Positions 9,083-17,506 of a DNA stretch of 64,000 nt are shown in pieces. The notes below the pieces were generated by a model. It was not told the origin of the DNA, ran no database searches, and saw nothing but the letters and a program-made list of their open reading frames with translations. Source of the DNA: Helicovermis profundi (lineage in GTDB: Bacteria > Bacillota > Clostridia > Peptostreptococcales > Acidaminobacteraceae); assembly GCF_033097505.1 (NCBI RefSeq), contig NZ_AP028654.1, positions 388,001 to 452,000 on the forward strand, in the 5' to 3' direction. The position numbers and the translations under genes are program-made. Within the stretch, counting starts at the first letter, position 1. Each line of letters opens with the position of its first letter.

Positions 9083-10108
9083 ATGTATAGTTTTAAAAAT
9101 GATTACAGTGAAGGAGCTCATCCTCTCATATTAGAAAGTTTATTAAAAACAAATTTGCAGCAAGAACCCGGATATTGTTTAGATCAATATTCTAATCACG
9201 CAAGAGAATTAATTAAGAATACATTAGAGTGTGATAGTTGCGATGTTCATCTTATTGTTGGTGGTACACAAACAAATCTTATTGCAATAAGTTCTTTTCT
9301 TCGACCTCATGAAGCATGTATTGCAGCATATACAGGTCATATTGCCGTTCATGAAGCTGGGGCAATTGAGGCTACTGGGCATAAAGTAATTACAGTTAAC
9401 GTAGCAAATGGAAAATTAGACTGTTCTGATATTCAAGCTGTAGTTGATGGACATCCAGATGAACATATGGTAAAGCCAAAATTAGTTTATATATCTAATC
9501 CAACAGAACTTGGAACACATTACACCAAAAGCGAGTTAGTTAAGTTAAAAGAATATTGTAGCAACAACAATTTACTATTGTATATTGATGGTGCAAGACT
9601 TGGTTCTGCTTTGGTAGCAAGTGATCTTGAGTTCAAAGATTTGGTACATTTAGCTGATGCTATTTTTATAGGTGCAACAAAAAATGGTGCATTAATTGGT
9701 GAAGCGTTGGTAATTTGTAATGATTATTTAAAAAAAGATCTAAGGTATCAGATTAAACAAAAGGGAGCATTATTATCAAAAGGTAGATTATTAGGACAAC
9801 AATTCGAAGTTCTTTTTCAGAATAATCTTTATTTAGACTTAGCTATGCATGCAAAAAAGATGGCTGATAAGCTACGCTATGGACTAAAAAAACAAGGAAT
9901 CAAATTATTAGTAGAGACAGAAACTAATCAGCTTTTTCCTATTTTCTCCAAAGAAGATATTAGAAACCTTGAATTCAATTTTTTATTTTACGTATGGAAA
10001 GAGATTGATGAGAATTATTCAGCAATACGATTAATAACATCTTGGGCTACAACAGAAGAGGCAGTAGATTCATTTTTGGAAACTACTAAAATTCTAGAAA
10101 AGAGCTAA
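9083..10108 (+). CDS. Low-specificity threonine aldolase (beta-eliminating lyase family)
   Basis: Fold-type I PLP enzyme of 341 aa that cleaves threonine or allo-threonine to glycine and acetaldehyde. Recognisable segments are FKNDYSEGAHP, IVGGTQTNLIAI, HIAVHEAGAIEATGHKV, LYIDGARLGSAL (PLP-contacting Asp) and FIGATKNGALIGEAL (PLP-binding Lys in TKNG). Length and motif order fit the family throughout. RBS AAAGGAGCG precedes the ATG. It follows the nitroreductase by 118 bases and precedes a cluster of gene fragments that also concern hydroxy-amino-acid metabolism. Confidence 0.92.
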   Translation: MYSFKNDYSEGAHPLILESLLKTNLQQEPGYCLDQYSNHARELIKNTLECDSCDVHLIVGGTQTNLIAISSFLRPHEACIAAYTGHIAVHEAGAIEATGHKVITVNVANGKLDCSDIQAVVDGHPDEHMVKPKLVYISNPTELGTHYTKSELVKLKEYCSNNNLLLYIDGARLGSALVASDLEFKDLVHLADAIFIGATKNGALIGEALVICNDYLKKDLRYQIKQKGALLSKGRLLGQQFEVLFQNNLYLDLAMHAKKMADKLRYGLKKQGIKLLVETETNQLFPIFSKEDIRNLEFNFLFYVWKEIDENYSAIRLITSWATTEEAVDSFLETTKILEKS

Positions 10109-10204
10109 TTAAAAGTATAAGTCACTTCTAAAATATTCATCATCAATAAGGTTTTCAAGGTGTTTATTAGTATCAGCGATAATTCTGATGTCAATTGAAA
10201 TGGA
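10109..10204 (-). pseudogene. Sigma-54 activator (NtrC-type AAA+ domain) fragment
   Basis: On the minus strand these bases read DIRIIADTNKHLENLI, then DDEYFRSDLYF-stop. This is the GAFTGA-distal part of a sigma-54-interaction AAA+ domain, whose consensus reads DVRIIAATNRxLxxLI...FRxDLYYRLNV. Only about 30 residues remain, bounded by the aldolase stop on one side and the RidA fragment on the other. It is a leftover of a larger regulator gene and has no function of its own. Sigma-54 activators commonly control amino-acid fermentation genes, which fits the neighbourhood. Confidence 0.7.
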
Positions 10205-10355
10205 GGAAAAAATTAATACAAAGTATTCAACAAGAGATGGTGGACATTATTCACCGGGAGTTGTTCATAATGGATTACTTTACGTATCAGGACAGTTATC
10301 GGTTAATCCGGAAACCGCTAACAAGCCTTCTGGTGATATTAAAGAGGAGGCATAA
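10200..10355 (+). pseudogene. RidA-family (YjgF/UK114) N-terminal fragment
   Basis: Frame of 51 aa starting MEEKINTKYSTRDGGHYSPG and containing VVHNGLLYVSGQLSVNPET, the typical opening of RidA enamine/imine deaminases. RidA is about 125 aa, so the second half with the catalytic arginine is gone. The frame stops at TAA 10353-10355, one base before the next gene. It looks like another deletion remnant. RidA next to PLP-enzyme genes is a common pairing because PLP lyases release enamines. Confidence 0.75.
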
Positions 10356-10356
10356 G

Positions 10357-10680
10357 ATGAAGATAATAAATCTAGATACTCCGGCACTACTTTTGGATCG
10401 AGATGTTGTTATTGATAACCTAAATAGGATGTAGGCATATGCTAATAAAAGAGGCGTGTCGTTGCGCCTTCACACTAAAACGCATAAGATGCTACAGCTA
10501 GCATTAAAACAGATTGAAATAGGTGCAAAGGGTATAGCTGTAGCAAAAGTTGGTGAAGCTGAGGTGATGGTTAGCCATGGAATTAATGATAACTTTATTG
10601 CTAATGAGATTGTCGGAAAAAAGAAACTAAAATCTTTGATTGAAATGATGAATATATTAATAATAATATATTCGATGGTA
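10357..10680 (+). pseudogene. D-threonine aldolase / D-serine dehydratase-like (DSD1) N-terminal fragment with internal stop
   Basis: The frame opens MKIINLDTPALLLDRDVVID and continues LRLHTKTHKMLQLALKQIEIG, AKGIAVAKVGEAEVMVSHGI. This is the alanine-racemase-like barrel start of the D-threonine aldolase/DSD1 family (about 370 aa). Codon 26 is TAG (10432-10434), probably from CAG. The expected PHTKTHK motif carries R-L-H instead, and homology ends near 10650, where an unrelated fragment begins. The gene is therefore broken by both a nonsense mutation and a truncation. It would have formed an operon with the RidA fragment. Confidence 0.75.
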
Positions 10681-10808
10681 GGCAGTGGAAAGTAGAAATA
10701 GTATTAAAAAACAAAACAATAACTAAATATGGAATTAATGAATACCCAGAAAAATGGGAAAAGTTTTGCAGTACTATATCTCTAATAACTAGAGAAAAAT
10801 TTTGTTAA
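10671..10808 (+). pseudogene. C-terminal fragment of an unidentified protein
   Basis: A frame different from the preceding fragment reads NIFDGRQWKVEIVLKN, then KTITKYGINEYPEKWEKFC, and ends at TAA 10806-10808. The pattern (beta strand, GxNxYPxxWxxFC) resembles the tails of hypothetical Firmicute proteins, but I cannot name a family. It appears fused to the end of the DSD1-like fragment, marking a deletion or rearrangement junction near 10650-10670. Confidence 0.4.
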
Positions 10809-11476
10809 TAATTATAGAAAAAATTTTGGTGTTATAAATGATGAAGACATAAATAGTGAATATGCTAAAATTCTTATTAAAAGACTACTAAGTTGATTAG
10901 TAAAAAATAAATATGAAGTATTGAAAGGTCAGGTGGAAAATTACTTGATTTTTTTTGTTTTTATATCTATAATACTAAAATGTAAAAGGGTTGTAACCCT
11001 TGAATTTAAGCAAATTTAGAGTGATTAATGTAAGTGGAGATAAGTTGAAAACAAAGGAGTCTTTTATGATGAAAAAGCTAAATGATGGGTAATTATAATA
11101 AAAAATATACTTAGTAATAAAAAAACAATTAAGTTAGAAACTAAAAAATTGTTTTTTATAAGTAAAATTAAATTTGGAAAATATGTAGGGGAGATCACAA
11201 TGGTTTTATAAAACTTAAAACAGATATGGAAGTATATGTTTATGTATAAGTTATAAAACAATGTGAACTCAATGTAATTATAATCTATAAAAAGTTTCGT
11301 TACAAGCAATAGTTTGTAAACTTGAAAAGACATTAGTAGTTTAAATAGTAGTGTAGAACATTTAGCTTTAGACAATATATTAACAACTGTTTTGTTATCT
11401 TATAAATTATGTTAAAATTAATTAATAATATGTTAAAGTTTAGAATATATAAAAAAATACTATTCTGGAAGATTAT
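10809..11476. other. Intergenic stretch without a supported gene
   Basis: About 670 bases with only short broken frames. There is a weak hairpin at 10986-11001 (AAGGGTTGTAACCCTT). A second T-tailed hairpin at about 11119-11158 (AAAAAACAATT with AATTGTTTTTT) could act as a terminator. A 103-aa minus-strand frame across 11064-11375 has no homology or RBS support. Probably more decayed sequence. Confidence 0.5.
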
Positions 11477-11884
11477 ATGATTAAATGGAAAGAAACTTAT
11501 TCAGTAGGCTATGAATTATTTGATGAGCAGCATAAAGAATTAATAAGATTAATTAATAAAGTAGAAAAATTGTTAAAAGATAAAGATATTGATGAGGATT
11601 CTTTATTTGATAATATAAATGGTGTTTTTACTGAAATTCTTGATTATACAGTATATCACTTTAAAAGTGAAGAAGATGTTTTTAAAGAAAAAGGTTATAA
11701 AAATCAAAAGGAGCATGAAGAGTCGCATAAGATTTTTGTAGAAAATGTGTTAGATTTAGTAGGAACTTTTGATACAGAAAGTGAAACACGTGATATAGCT
11801 TTTAAAATATATAATACATTAGTAGAATGGTTAATTAAACATATTTTAGGTGAAGATAAACTTTATATGAAAGAATTAGATTAA
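11477..11884 (+). CDS. Bacteriohemerythrin
   Basis: Di-iron oxygen- or redox-sensing four-helix bundle protein of 135 aa, the normal single-domain length. Iron ligands are visible in order: an N-terminal His in DEQHKELI, His/Glu in VYHFKSEEDVF, two His in KEHEESHKIF, and His/Asp in LIKHILGEDKLYM. In anaerobes these bind O2 or supply it locally; the role here is inferred from the family. It stands just upstream of c-di-GMP turnover genes, a common neighbourhood for hemerythrin signalling. Confidence 0.93.
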   Translation: MIKWKETYSVGYELFDEQHKELIRLINKVEKLLKDKDIDEDSLFDNINGVFTEILDYTVYHFKSEEDVFKEKGYKNQKEHEESHKIFVENVLDLVGTFDTESETRDIAFKIYNTLVEWLIKHILGEDKLYMKELD

Positions 11885-11927
11885 TATAAATTGTAATTAT
11901 ATATTTATATAAAAAGTGGTGATAATT

Positions 11928-12673
11928 TTGGAAATAAAATCAGTTTTGAAACTGTTAAAATTTAACAGCTTATATATAGTTAGAATATTTCCTAATTCAG
12001 ATAGAGTTTTTATTAATGATGAAAATATTAATAAAATTTTCAACTCTGAGTTTTTTTGTAATAAAGAGATGAGTTTTAATAAATTCCTAAAAAAATTATA
12101 ATAAATGAATTAGTTCATTGTACATCAAGAGGATATAATGTTGAAGATATTATAAATTTAAAAATAAAATATGAGAATTTATTTTATTATACAGCAACGA
12201 AAGAAGAAATAAGAAAATCTTCAACAGAAACAAATGAGGTAATTATAGAAACTATATATATAACAGGTTTGCTTCATGATATAGGAAAAACTTTTATAAG
12301 TAATGAAATTTTAAATAAGAAAGGACCACTTACGGAAAAAGAATATGAAAAAATTAAAAAACATCCTTATACGGGATATAAACTATTAAAAAGAACTAGT
12401 GAATTACAAGAAATAGTAGATTATATTTTATATCATCATGAGAGGTTTGATGGATTAGGATATTTAAATAAATTAAAAGGCTATGAGATTCCCCTTATAT
12501 CTAGAATTATAAGTGTTGCTGATGCATATGAAGCAATGACAAGTGGTAGAGCGTATAGATCTAAATATAGTAAAGAGTATGCTATGAATGAAATAATTAA
12601 ATGTTCAGGTACGCAATTTGATCCAATTGTAGTTGAGTATTTATTAAAAGTATATAAGGAGAAAATAATTTAA
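11928..12673 (+). pseudogene. HD-GYP phosphodiesterase, frameshifted
   Basis: Two frames join into one protein if one A is added to the A7 run at 12089-12095: MSFNKFLKKL-stop becomes FLKKIIINELVHCTSRGY. The second part carries the HD-GYP signature (GLLHDIGKTFI, KKHPYTGYKLL, YHHERFDGLGY, SVADAYEAM). The expected GYP triad reads GY-L. The helix pair that normally carries the first histidine, 30-40 residues before HDIGK, is not recognisable, so an internal loss is possible too. It would hydrolyse c-di-GMP if intact. The start is taken as TTG 11928 after GGTG. A sequencing error or slipped-strand switching at the A run cannot be excluded. Confidence 0.65.
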
Positions 12674-12704
12674 TAATGGTAGATTAGAAGGGTACGGAGG
12701 TTAT

Positions 12705-13613
12705 ATGAAGATAAATAATGATATTATTAATCAATTGGATTTTAAGACTGTTATCGATAATGCTGCTGAGGGTGTTTGTATTATTCAGGGCGAACGCATC
12801 GTTTACCATAATGATGCAGCTATTAAAATTACAGGTTATCCGTCTGAAATCTATATTCGTACGCCAATTCTTAATATATTTGATTCTGAGGACGCCAAAC
12901 GAATGGTACAGCGTTACAAACAACGCCTTGCAGGTGAGCAAGTTCCACCGATAAGTGAGGCGCGCTTCATAAGATATGATGGATCACATGGATGGATGCA
13001 GAGTACTTCATCTCAGACTATGTGGAAAGGGAAATTAGCAACTGTAAACTTTTTCATTGATATAACTGATCGAAAATCATTAGAAGAAGAGCTTAATAAT
13101 AAGAAAAAAGAAATTGAGTCGTTGCTAGTTTCTGATAATTTAACAGGATTATACAATAGACGTTATCTTGACAATCAAGTTGTAAAAGAAATTGAAAGGT
13201 CAAATAGATATAAATACCCAATGTGTCTAGCTATTATCGATATTGATAACTTTAAGAAAGTTAACGATACTTTTGGACATGATTGTGGAGATAAAGTTAT
13301 AAAACAGCTTGCCAATTTACTTCAAACAAAAACAAGGTTATCCGACGTAGCTGCTCGATGGGGAGGAGAAGAATTTTGTCTAATATTACCAGAAACGAAA
13401 TTAAAGAAGGCGCACTTTCTATTAGATAATTTGAGAAAAGAATTCCAAAATAAATATATATCATGTGTAAATTATGCAGTAACGTTTAGTGCTGGAGTTG
13501 CGGAATTGGATATTCATGATACTTCGATAACTTTATTTTCACGTACAGATAAAGCACTTTATAAGGCGAAAAATGAAGGTCGAAATAAAGTCATTTCATT
13601 TATCGATGATTAG
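12705..13613 (+). CDS. PAS-GGDEF diguanylate cyclase
   Basis: Predicted to make c-di-GMP from two GTP. Domains of the 302-aa protein: PAS sensor (about residues 10-125, ending FFIDITDRKSLEEEL), a short coiled coil, and a GGDEF domain (about 140-300). The cyclase domain shows DNLTGLYNRRYL, IDIDNFKKVNDTFGHDCGD, the active-site loop RWGGEEF and DKALYKAKNEGRNKV. GGEEF is an active variant. No RxxD inhibitory site is evident five residues before the loop. RBS ACGGAGG lies 6 bases before the ATG. The protein is cytoplasmic, with no membrane segment. It is the one intact c-di-GMP synthesis gene in the region. Confidence 0.93.
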   Translation: MKINNDIINQLDFKTVIDNAAEGVCIIQGERIVYHNDAAIKITGYPSEIYIRTPILNIFDSEDAKRMVQRYKQRLAGEQVPPISEARFIRYDGSHGWMQSTSSQTMWKGKLATVNFFIDITDRKSLEEELNNKKKEIESLLVSDNLTGLYNRRYLDNQVVKEIERSNRYKYPMCLAIIDIDNFKKVNDTFGHDCGDKVIKQLANLLQTKTRLSDVAARWGGEEFCLILPETKLKKAHFLLDNLRKEFQNKYISCVNYAVTFSAGVAELDIHDTSITLFSRTDKALYKAKNEGRNKVISFIDD

Positions 13614-13695
13614 TGTTATTAATGCTGCAGATGAAAAAATGTATGATGAGAAACAAAAGATTAAAGCTAGGTTAAAAGTTTCCAATACAATTTAA
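13612..13695 (+). pseudogene. C-terminal remnant of a second GGDEF domain
   Basis: Directly after the cyclase stop the sequence reads SVINAADEKMYDEKQKIKAR, the usual last helix of a GGDEF domain (ADEKMYxxKxxxK), and stops at 13693-13695. The preceding gene already has its own version of this helix, so this is the tail of a different, deleted cyclase gene. Confidence 0.6.
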
Positions 13696-13765
13696 TCCAA
13701 TAAAAATAAAAGTAATTACTTCAAAAGGTGAAAATTTATATCTTTTAGACCTAATTGATAAAAAT

Positions 13766-15022
13766 ATGGTGAAACTTAAGAAAGATAAAGGGTCTATTTA
13801 CTATCAAGGATTAAACAATTTATTGGGCATAGATACAAAAGTATTACTGTCTGAGAATCTTAAGAAAGGTATATTGTTATTAGTTATAGCTCTTACAGCC
13901 TCTATAATTGTTATAGTGTTTGCTAAAAGAGTGATTAATCAGCAACGTTCAGAATTAGTTGTTCAGAATAATAAATTAAAGACTTTGGTAAGACATATAT
14001 CTGAGCTAACTGACATTAAAACAATGGATCAATTATTTTTAGTTTTAACAAGTCAGATAAGAGAAATCATGTCAGATAGAAGGATAGAATTAGTAAGTTT
14101 AATAGAATATTCAGATGGATTATATTTAGATTCTAAAGAATATATTACTGATAAGTATAAATTTTACGAGTTAAATAAGGTCGAATCAGTTAATTTAAAA
14201 CGATTTAATGAGATAGATTTTTCAAAATTTAAAAAATCAGAAGAAAAAATTTGCTTTTGTGATTATTGTATTGTGGTAAAATTCAACAGTTCTTATAATC
14301 ATCAAGGATTTTTGTATATAGAATTTGAAAACAAGTTTAAAGAACGAGATTGTTTGAAGATTTATTTAACTGATATTATAACTAATCTAGAAAAAATAAT
14401 ATCTAATATTAAACGTTTGAATGAAAAGACAAAGCTTTTTCTTTCTCTTGGAGAATTAATTGAAAAAAGAGATCATCAAGTTGCAAATCATGTTAAGAGA
14501 GTAGCAGGAGGAACTAAGCTTTTAGCAAAAGCATGTGGGTATTCTGATGAAAAACTAAATAACATTGTAATTGCAAGTTCTGTTCATGATATTGGTAAGA
14601 TTTTTGTACCAGATTCAATACTAAATAAACCTGGAAAGTTGACTAATGATGAGTTTGAGTTGATTAAAAAGCATGCAACAGGTGAGTTGAGAATTATTGA
14701 CGACGCTAGCGAAAGCTTATCTGAAATGGTACATAATGTTGTTAAATATCATCATGAAAATTGGGATGGAACAGGTTATCCCGAAGGACTTAGTAAGTCT
14801 TCTATTCCTTTAGAAGCACGGATTGTGAGTTTAATTGATGTATTTGAAGCTTTAACACATGAACGACCATATAAACAAGCTTGGAGTTTTGAAGATGGAG
14901 TGAAGTTTATTATAGAGAACAGTGGAATTAAATTTGATTCATTTATTGTTGAAAAGTTTAAACCAATATCAAAAGATATTTATAATTTATTTATTCAATA
15001 TGAAGATCCAAGCACAGATTGA
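13766..15022 (+). CDS. Membrane HD-GYP c-di-GMP phosphodiesterase, N-terminally truncated
   Basis: A 418-aa frame with one membrane segment (about residues 28-52), a cytoplasmic GAF-like region (about 70-215), and a full HD-GYP domain. That domain shows HVKRVAGGTKLLAKACGY, SVHDIGKIFVPDSIL, LIKKHATGELRI, KYHHENWDGTGYPEGL and LIDVFEAL; metal-binding histidines and GYP are all present. The same frame is open back to about 13675 (FNPIKIKVITSKGENLYLLD), which looks like the end of an extracytoplasmic sensor domain. The N-terminal signal and sensor have apparently been lost at a junction with a GGDEF tail. No clear RBS precedes ATG 13766. Enzymatic capacity may remain; expression is doubtful. Confidence 0.75.
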   Translation: MVKLKKDKGSIYYQGLNNLLGIDTKVLLSENLKKGILLLVIALTASIIVIVFAKRVINQQRSELVVQNNKLKTLVRHISELTDIKTMDQLFLVLTSQIREIMSDRRIELVSLIEYSDGLYLDSKEYITDKYKFYELNKVESVNLKRFNEIDFSKFKKSEEKICFCDYCIVVKFNSSYNHQGFLYIEFENKFKERDCLKIYLTDIITNLEKIISNIKRLNEKTKLFLSLGELIEKRDHQVANHVKRVAGGTKLLAKACGYSDEKLNNIVIASSVHDIGKIFVPDSILNKPGKLTNDEFELIKKHATGELRIIDDASESLSEMVHNVVKYHHENWDGTGYPEGLSKSSIPLEARIVSLIDVFEALTHERPYKQAWSFEDGVKFIIENSGIKFDSFIVEKFKPISKDIYNLFIQYEDPSTD

Positions 15023-15089
15023 TAGTATGTTTATAATCTTAATTATGCATTATCATATGAAAATATAATGTGACTATTGGATTATCATA

Positions 15090-15128
15090 AACACCACATC
15101 AACTTAAGGCGATGTGGTGTTACTATTT
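15090..15128 (+). terminator. Terminator after the HD-GYP gene
   Basis: AACACCACATC (15090-15100) pairs with GATGTGGTGTT (15111-15121) around a 10-base loop; a moderately T-rich tail follows. Bases 15129-15348 hold only a likely -10 box (TATAAT, 15191-15196). Confidence 0.75.
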
Positions 15129-15348
15129 TGCATCATTATTAATTAAGCTTAAAAAACTTGAAAAAGAGCTTTTTGTGATTGAATTTTTGCTATAATTAAA
15201 ATGTCTAGCCAACAGTTAAAATCAAAGAAAAAATATTAAATTTATTTCTAAGTATATTAAAAACTTTATGGTTTATTAAAATATTAATCTATAAAATTAA
15301 ACGAAATAGAGATGTTATTTAAAATAAATATACTGTATAGGAGGGAAT

Positions 15349-16245
15349 ATGAGCGGATATATAGGAGAAATTGCGGCTATTGCAACAGCATTTTGTTGGG
15401 CAATTACTGCTACAAATTTCGAATCAGCAGGTAAAAAAATTGGATCAAAGCCTTTAAATCTAATAAGGTTGGTTATTGGATTTCTATTTTTAAGTGTATT
15501 TACGCTAATCACTAGAGGTCAAATATTACCGTTAGATGCAAGTCAAGAAGCATGGAAATGGTTGCTTCTTTCTGGATTTATTGGTTTTTTTATTGGAGAT
15601 TTATTTTTATTTGAAGCATTTGTTAGAATTGGAGCGAGAATTTCAATGCTTATTTTTGCGAGCGTTCCACCCATGAGCGGTATATTGGCATATATTATTT
15701 TAGGTGAAACTATGAATGTTAAGCAAATAATTGGTATGACCATAACTTTAATTGGAATAGCTACAGTAATTTTAGTTAAAGGTGACGGTGGTAAAAAGAT
15801 AAAATTATCTCATTCTATTTCGGGAATATTATTTGCATTTGGTGGAGCGTTTGGACAATCATTAGGATACATAGTTGGAAAATTAGGATTAAAAGATTAC
15901 AATCCATTTGCTGCGACTCAAATAAGAATAATTGCTGCAATTATTGCATTTGTATTACTTTTTACTATAAAAAGTAATTGGTATTTGATATTTGATTCTC
16001 TTAAAGAGCGTAAAGCAATGGTCAAAGTTACGATTGGTTCATTTTTTGGACCATTTTTAGGAGTATCTTTATCACTGCTTGCTGTACAATATATAAATCC
16101 TGGAGTAGCTTCAACACTTATGGCTATAACTCCAATAATATTAATACCTATAGCAATATTTATAAAAAAAGAAAAAATATTTTTAAAAGAAATAGTAGGA
16201 GCTTTTATTGCTGTACTCGGTGTTAGTGTAATATTTTTGGGATAA
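15349..16245 (+). CDS. EamA/DMT-family transporter
   Basis: Inner-membrane protein of 298 aa with two repeated EamA halves and ten hydrophobic segments. The typical half-end motifs are seen: ISMLIFASVPPMSGILAYIILGE in the first half and STLMAITPIILIPIAIFI with a terminal VLGVSVIFLG in the second. The family exports or imports metabolites such as amino acids; the substrate is not predictable. RBS GGAGGG lies 5 bases before the ATG. It is apparently a single gene, 138 bases before the next unit. Confidence 0.9.
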   Translation: MSGYIGEIAAIATAFCWAITATNFESAGKKIGSKPLNLIRLVIGFLFLSVFTLITRGQILPLDASQEAWKWLLLSGFIGFFIGDLFLFEAFVRIGARISMLIFASVPPMSGILAYIILGETMNVKQIIGMTITLIGIATVILVKGDGGKKIKLSHSISGILFAFGGAFGQSLGYIVGKLGLKDYNPFAATQIRIIAAIIAFVLLFTIKSNWYLIFDSLKERKAMVKVTIGSFFGPFLGVSLSLLAVQYINPGVASTLMAITPIILIPIAIFIKKEKIFLKEIVGAFIAVLGVSVIFLG

Positions 16246-16383
16246 AATAACTTTTATAAGTCATTATATGTTTTGTTAAGAAAGTTTTATTATACTTAAT
16301 AATGGGTAATAATAACCGTGAAATAAAAAAATCTGTATTAAAATTTTGAATTTTACTAGCTAATTTTTCAAAAGGAGGCGCAT

Positions 16384-16938
16384 ATGAATGAAGCGAAAAC
16401 AAGCATAATAAACACTATATTTTCAATGATGATTAATCCATCAAAGGCAATTAAAGAAACATTGAAAAAAACTAAATGGTATTTTGGATTAATTATTTCA
16501 GGGCTTGCCTTTGCAATGTTTTTTTTACAAACAGCTCTTGATTTATTAAGGACAGGTCAAAAAGGAATGGATTTTGTGTATTTTTCAGTCGGTATTGGGG
16601 CGATCTATGGTGTAATAGTTATACCGTTAATAAGTATAATTGTGTGGCTGCTATTAAAATTTACGAAATCAGATAAGAGTATAACATGGACTATATCGTC
16701 ATTTTGTTTAAGCTACAGTGGTGCTCTTATTTATGGAACGATTGGCTTAATATTCTCCTTGTTTTTTTCTTGGAAAACAGCTATAGCTTTTGGAGTTACA
16801 GGAGTTTTATGGGCTATTGGACCGATGATAATTACTGTTAGAGAAATGACAAATAGTAAGATTGTCATAAGTGTTCCTATTGTAACTGTATTTTCAGGTT
16901 TGGTATTAGTTTCTTGGGCTTTTTTTAGTAATCTTTAA
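16384..16938 (+). CDS. Yip1-like integral membrane protein
   Basis: Protein of 184 aa with about five membrane segments and a short cytoplasmic N-terminus containing MINPSKAIKETLKKTKWYFG. This resembles the 'NPxxAxxxL' opening of Yip1/YIP1-family proteins. No catalytic motif is visible and the function is unknown. It has a strong RBS (AAAGGAGGCG) and is the first gene of a compact unit whose members follow at 10, -4 and 44 bases. The context suggests a membrane partner of the large exported protein two genes on. Confidence 0.65.
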   Translation: MNEAKTSIINTIFSMMINPSKAIKETLKKTKWYFGLIISGLAFAMFFLQTALDLLRTGQKGMDFVYFSVGIGAIYGVIVIPLISIIVWLLLKFTKSDKSITWTISSFCLSYSGALIYGTIGLIFSLFFSWKTAIAFGVTGVLWAIGPMIITVREMTNSKIVISVPIVTVFSGLVLVSWAFFSNL

Positions 16939-16948
16939 GGAGGAGTAT

Positions 16949-17506
16949 ATGTCAGAAAAATCAATAGAAAAAATTGGCGGATCTCATCTTTGGAGACTGC
17001 TAGCATTTTTAGCCTTTGGTGCAACAACTTTTACAACTGCATCTACAAGGTTTAATCCAGTTTATATAGGATTTGGATTTATTTTTCTTGTATTTGTAGG
17101 GTGGTTATATAGACATTTTTTAATAACTATACTTAAGATTTTTAATCCAATTATAAAGAAAGAAGTTGGTAAAAAAGCGATATCAATTGCTGTAGGAAAT
17201 AGCATGCTATTTTTAATACCCTTTGCAGTAATGTCTTTAATTGCTACATATTATTTGAAGTGGTCAATGACTTCGGTATTTATTTCAACTGGAATAATGT
17301 CTGTAGGTACAGCGTCTTCAATAGAGCTAAATAAATTAAGAGAAAAATCAGTGCTTAGAAATACAGTATTAACAATGTTTGTGTCATTTTTATTTACTCT
17401 TTGTATCAATGTTTCTGTTCAGTTACTTAGTAAAGTACCGGCTTTAATAGATGGCGCAATTAAATTTATACCTGTACTTTTAGGTAAAGGTGGTGGTCTA
17501 GGATGA
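16949..17506 (+). CDS. Integral membrane protein of unknown function
   Basis: Protein of 185 aa with about five hydrophobic segments (near residues 15-35, 40-62, 82-105, 110-125, 145-165) and a glycine-rich end (LLGKGGGLG). I do not recognise a family. RBS AAGGAGGAG precedes the ATG. Its last codons overlap the start of the next gene (ATGA at 17503-17506), so the two are translationally coupled and probably needed in fixed proportion. It is likely an assembly or anchoring partner for the 1007-aa exported protein. Confidence 0.6.
   Translation: MSEKSIEKIGGSHLWRLLAFLAFGATTFTTASTRFNPVYIGFGFIFLVFVGWLYRHFLITILKIFNPIIKKEVGKKAISIAVGNSMLFLIPFAVMSLIATYYLKWSMTSVFISTGIMSVGTASSIELNKLREKSVLRNTVLTMFVSFLFTLCINVSVQLLSKVPALIDGAIKFIPVLLGKGGGLG

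Noticed and set aside
11064-11375. Minus-strand 103-aa frame
   Set aside because: No RBS, no recognisable family, low complexity; it lies in decayed AT-rich sequence.
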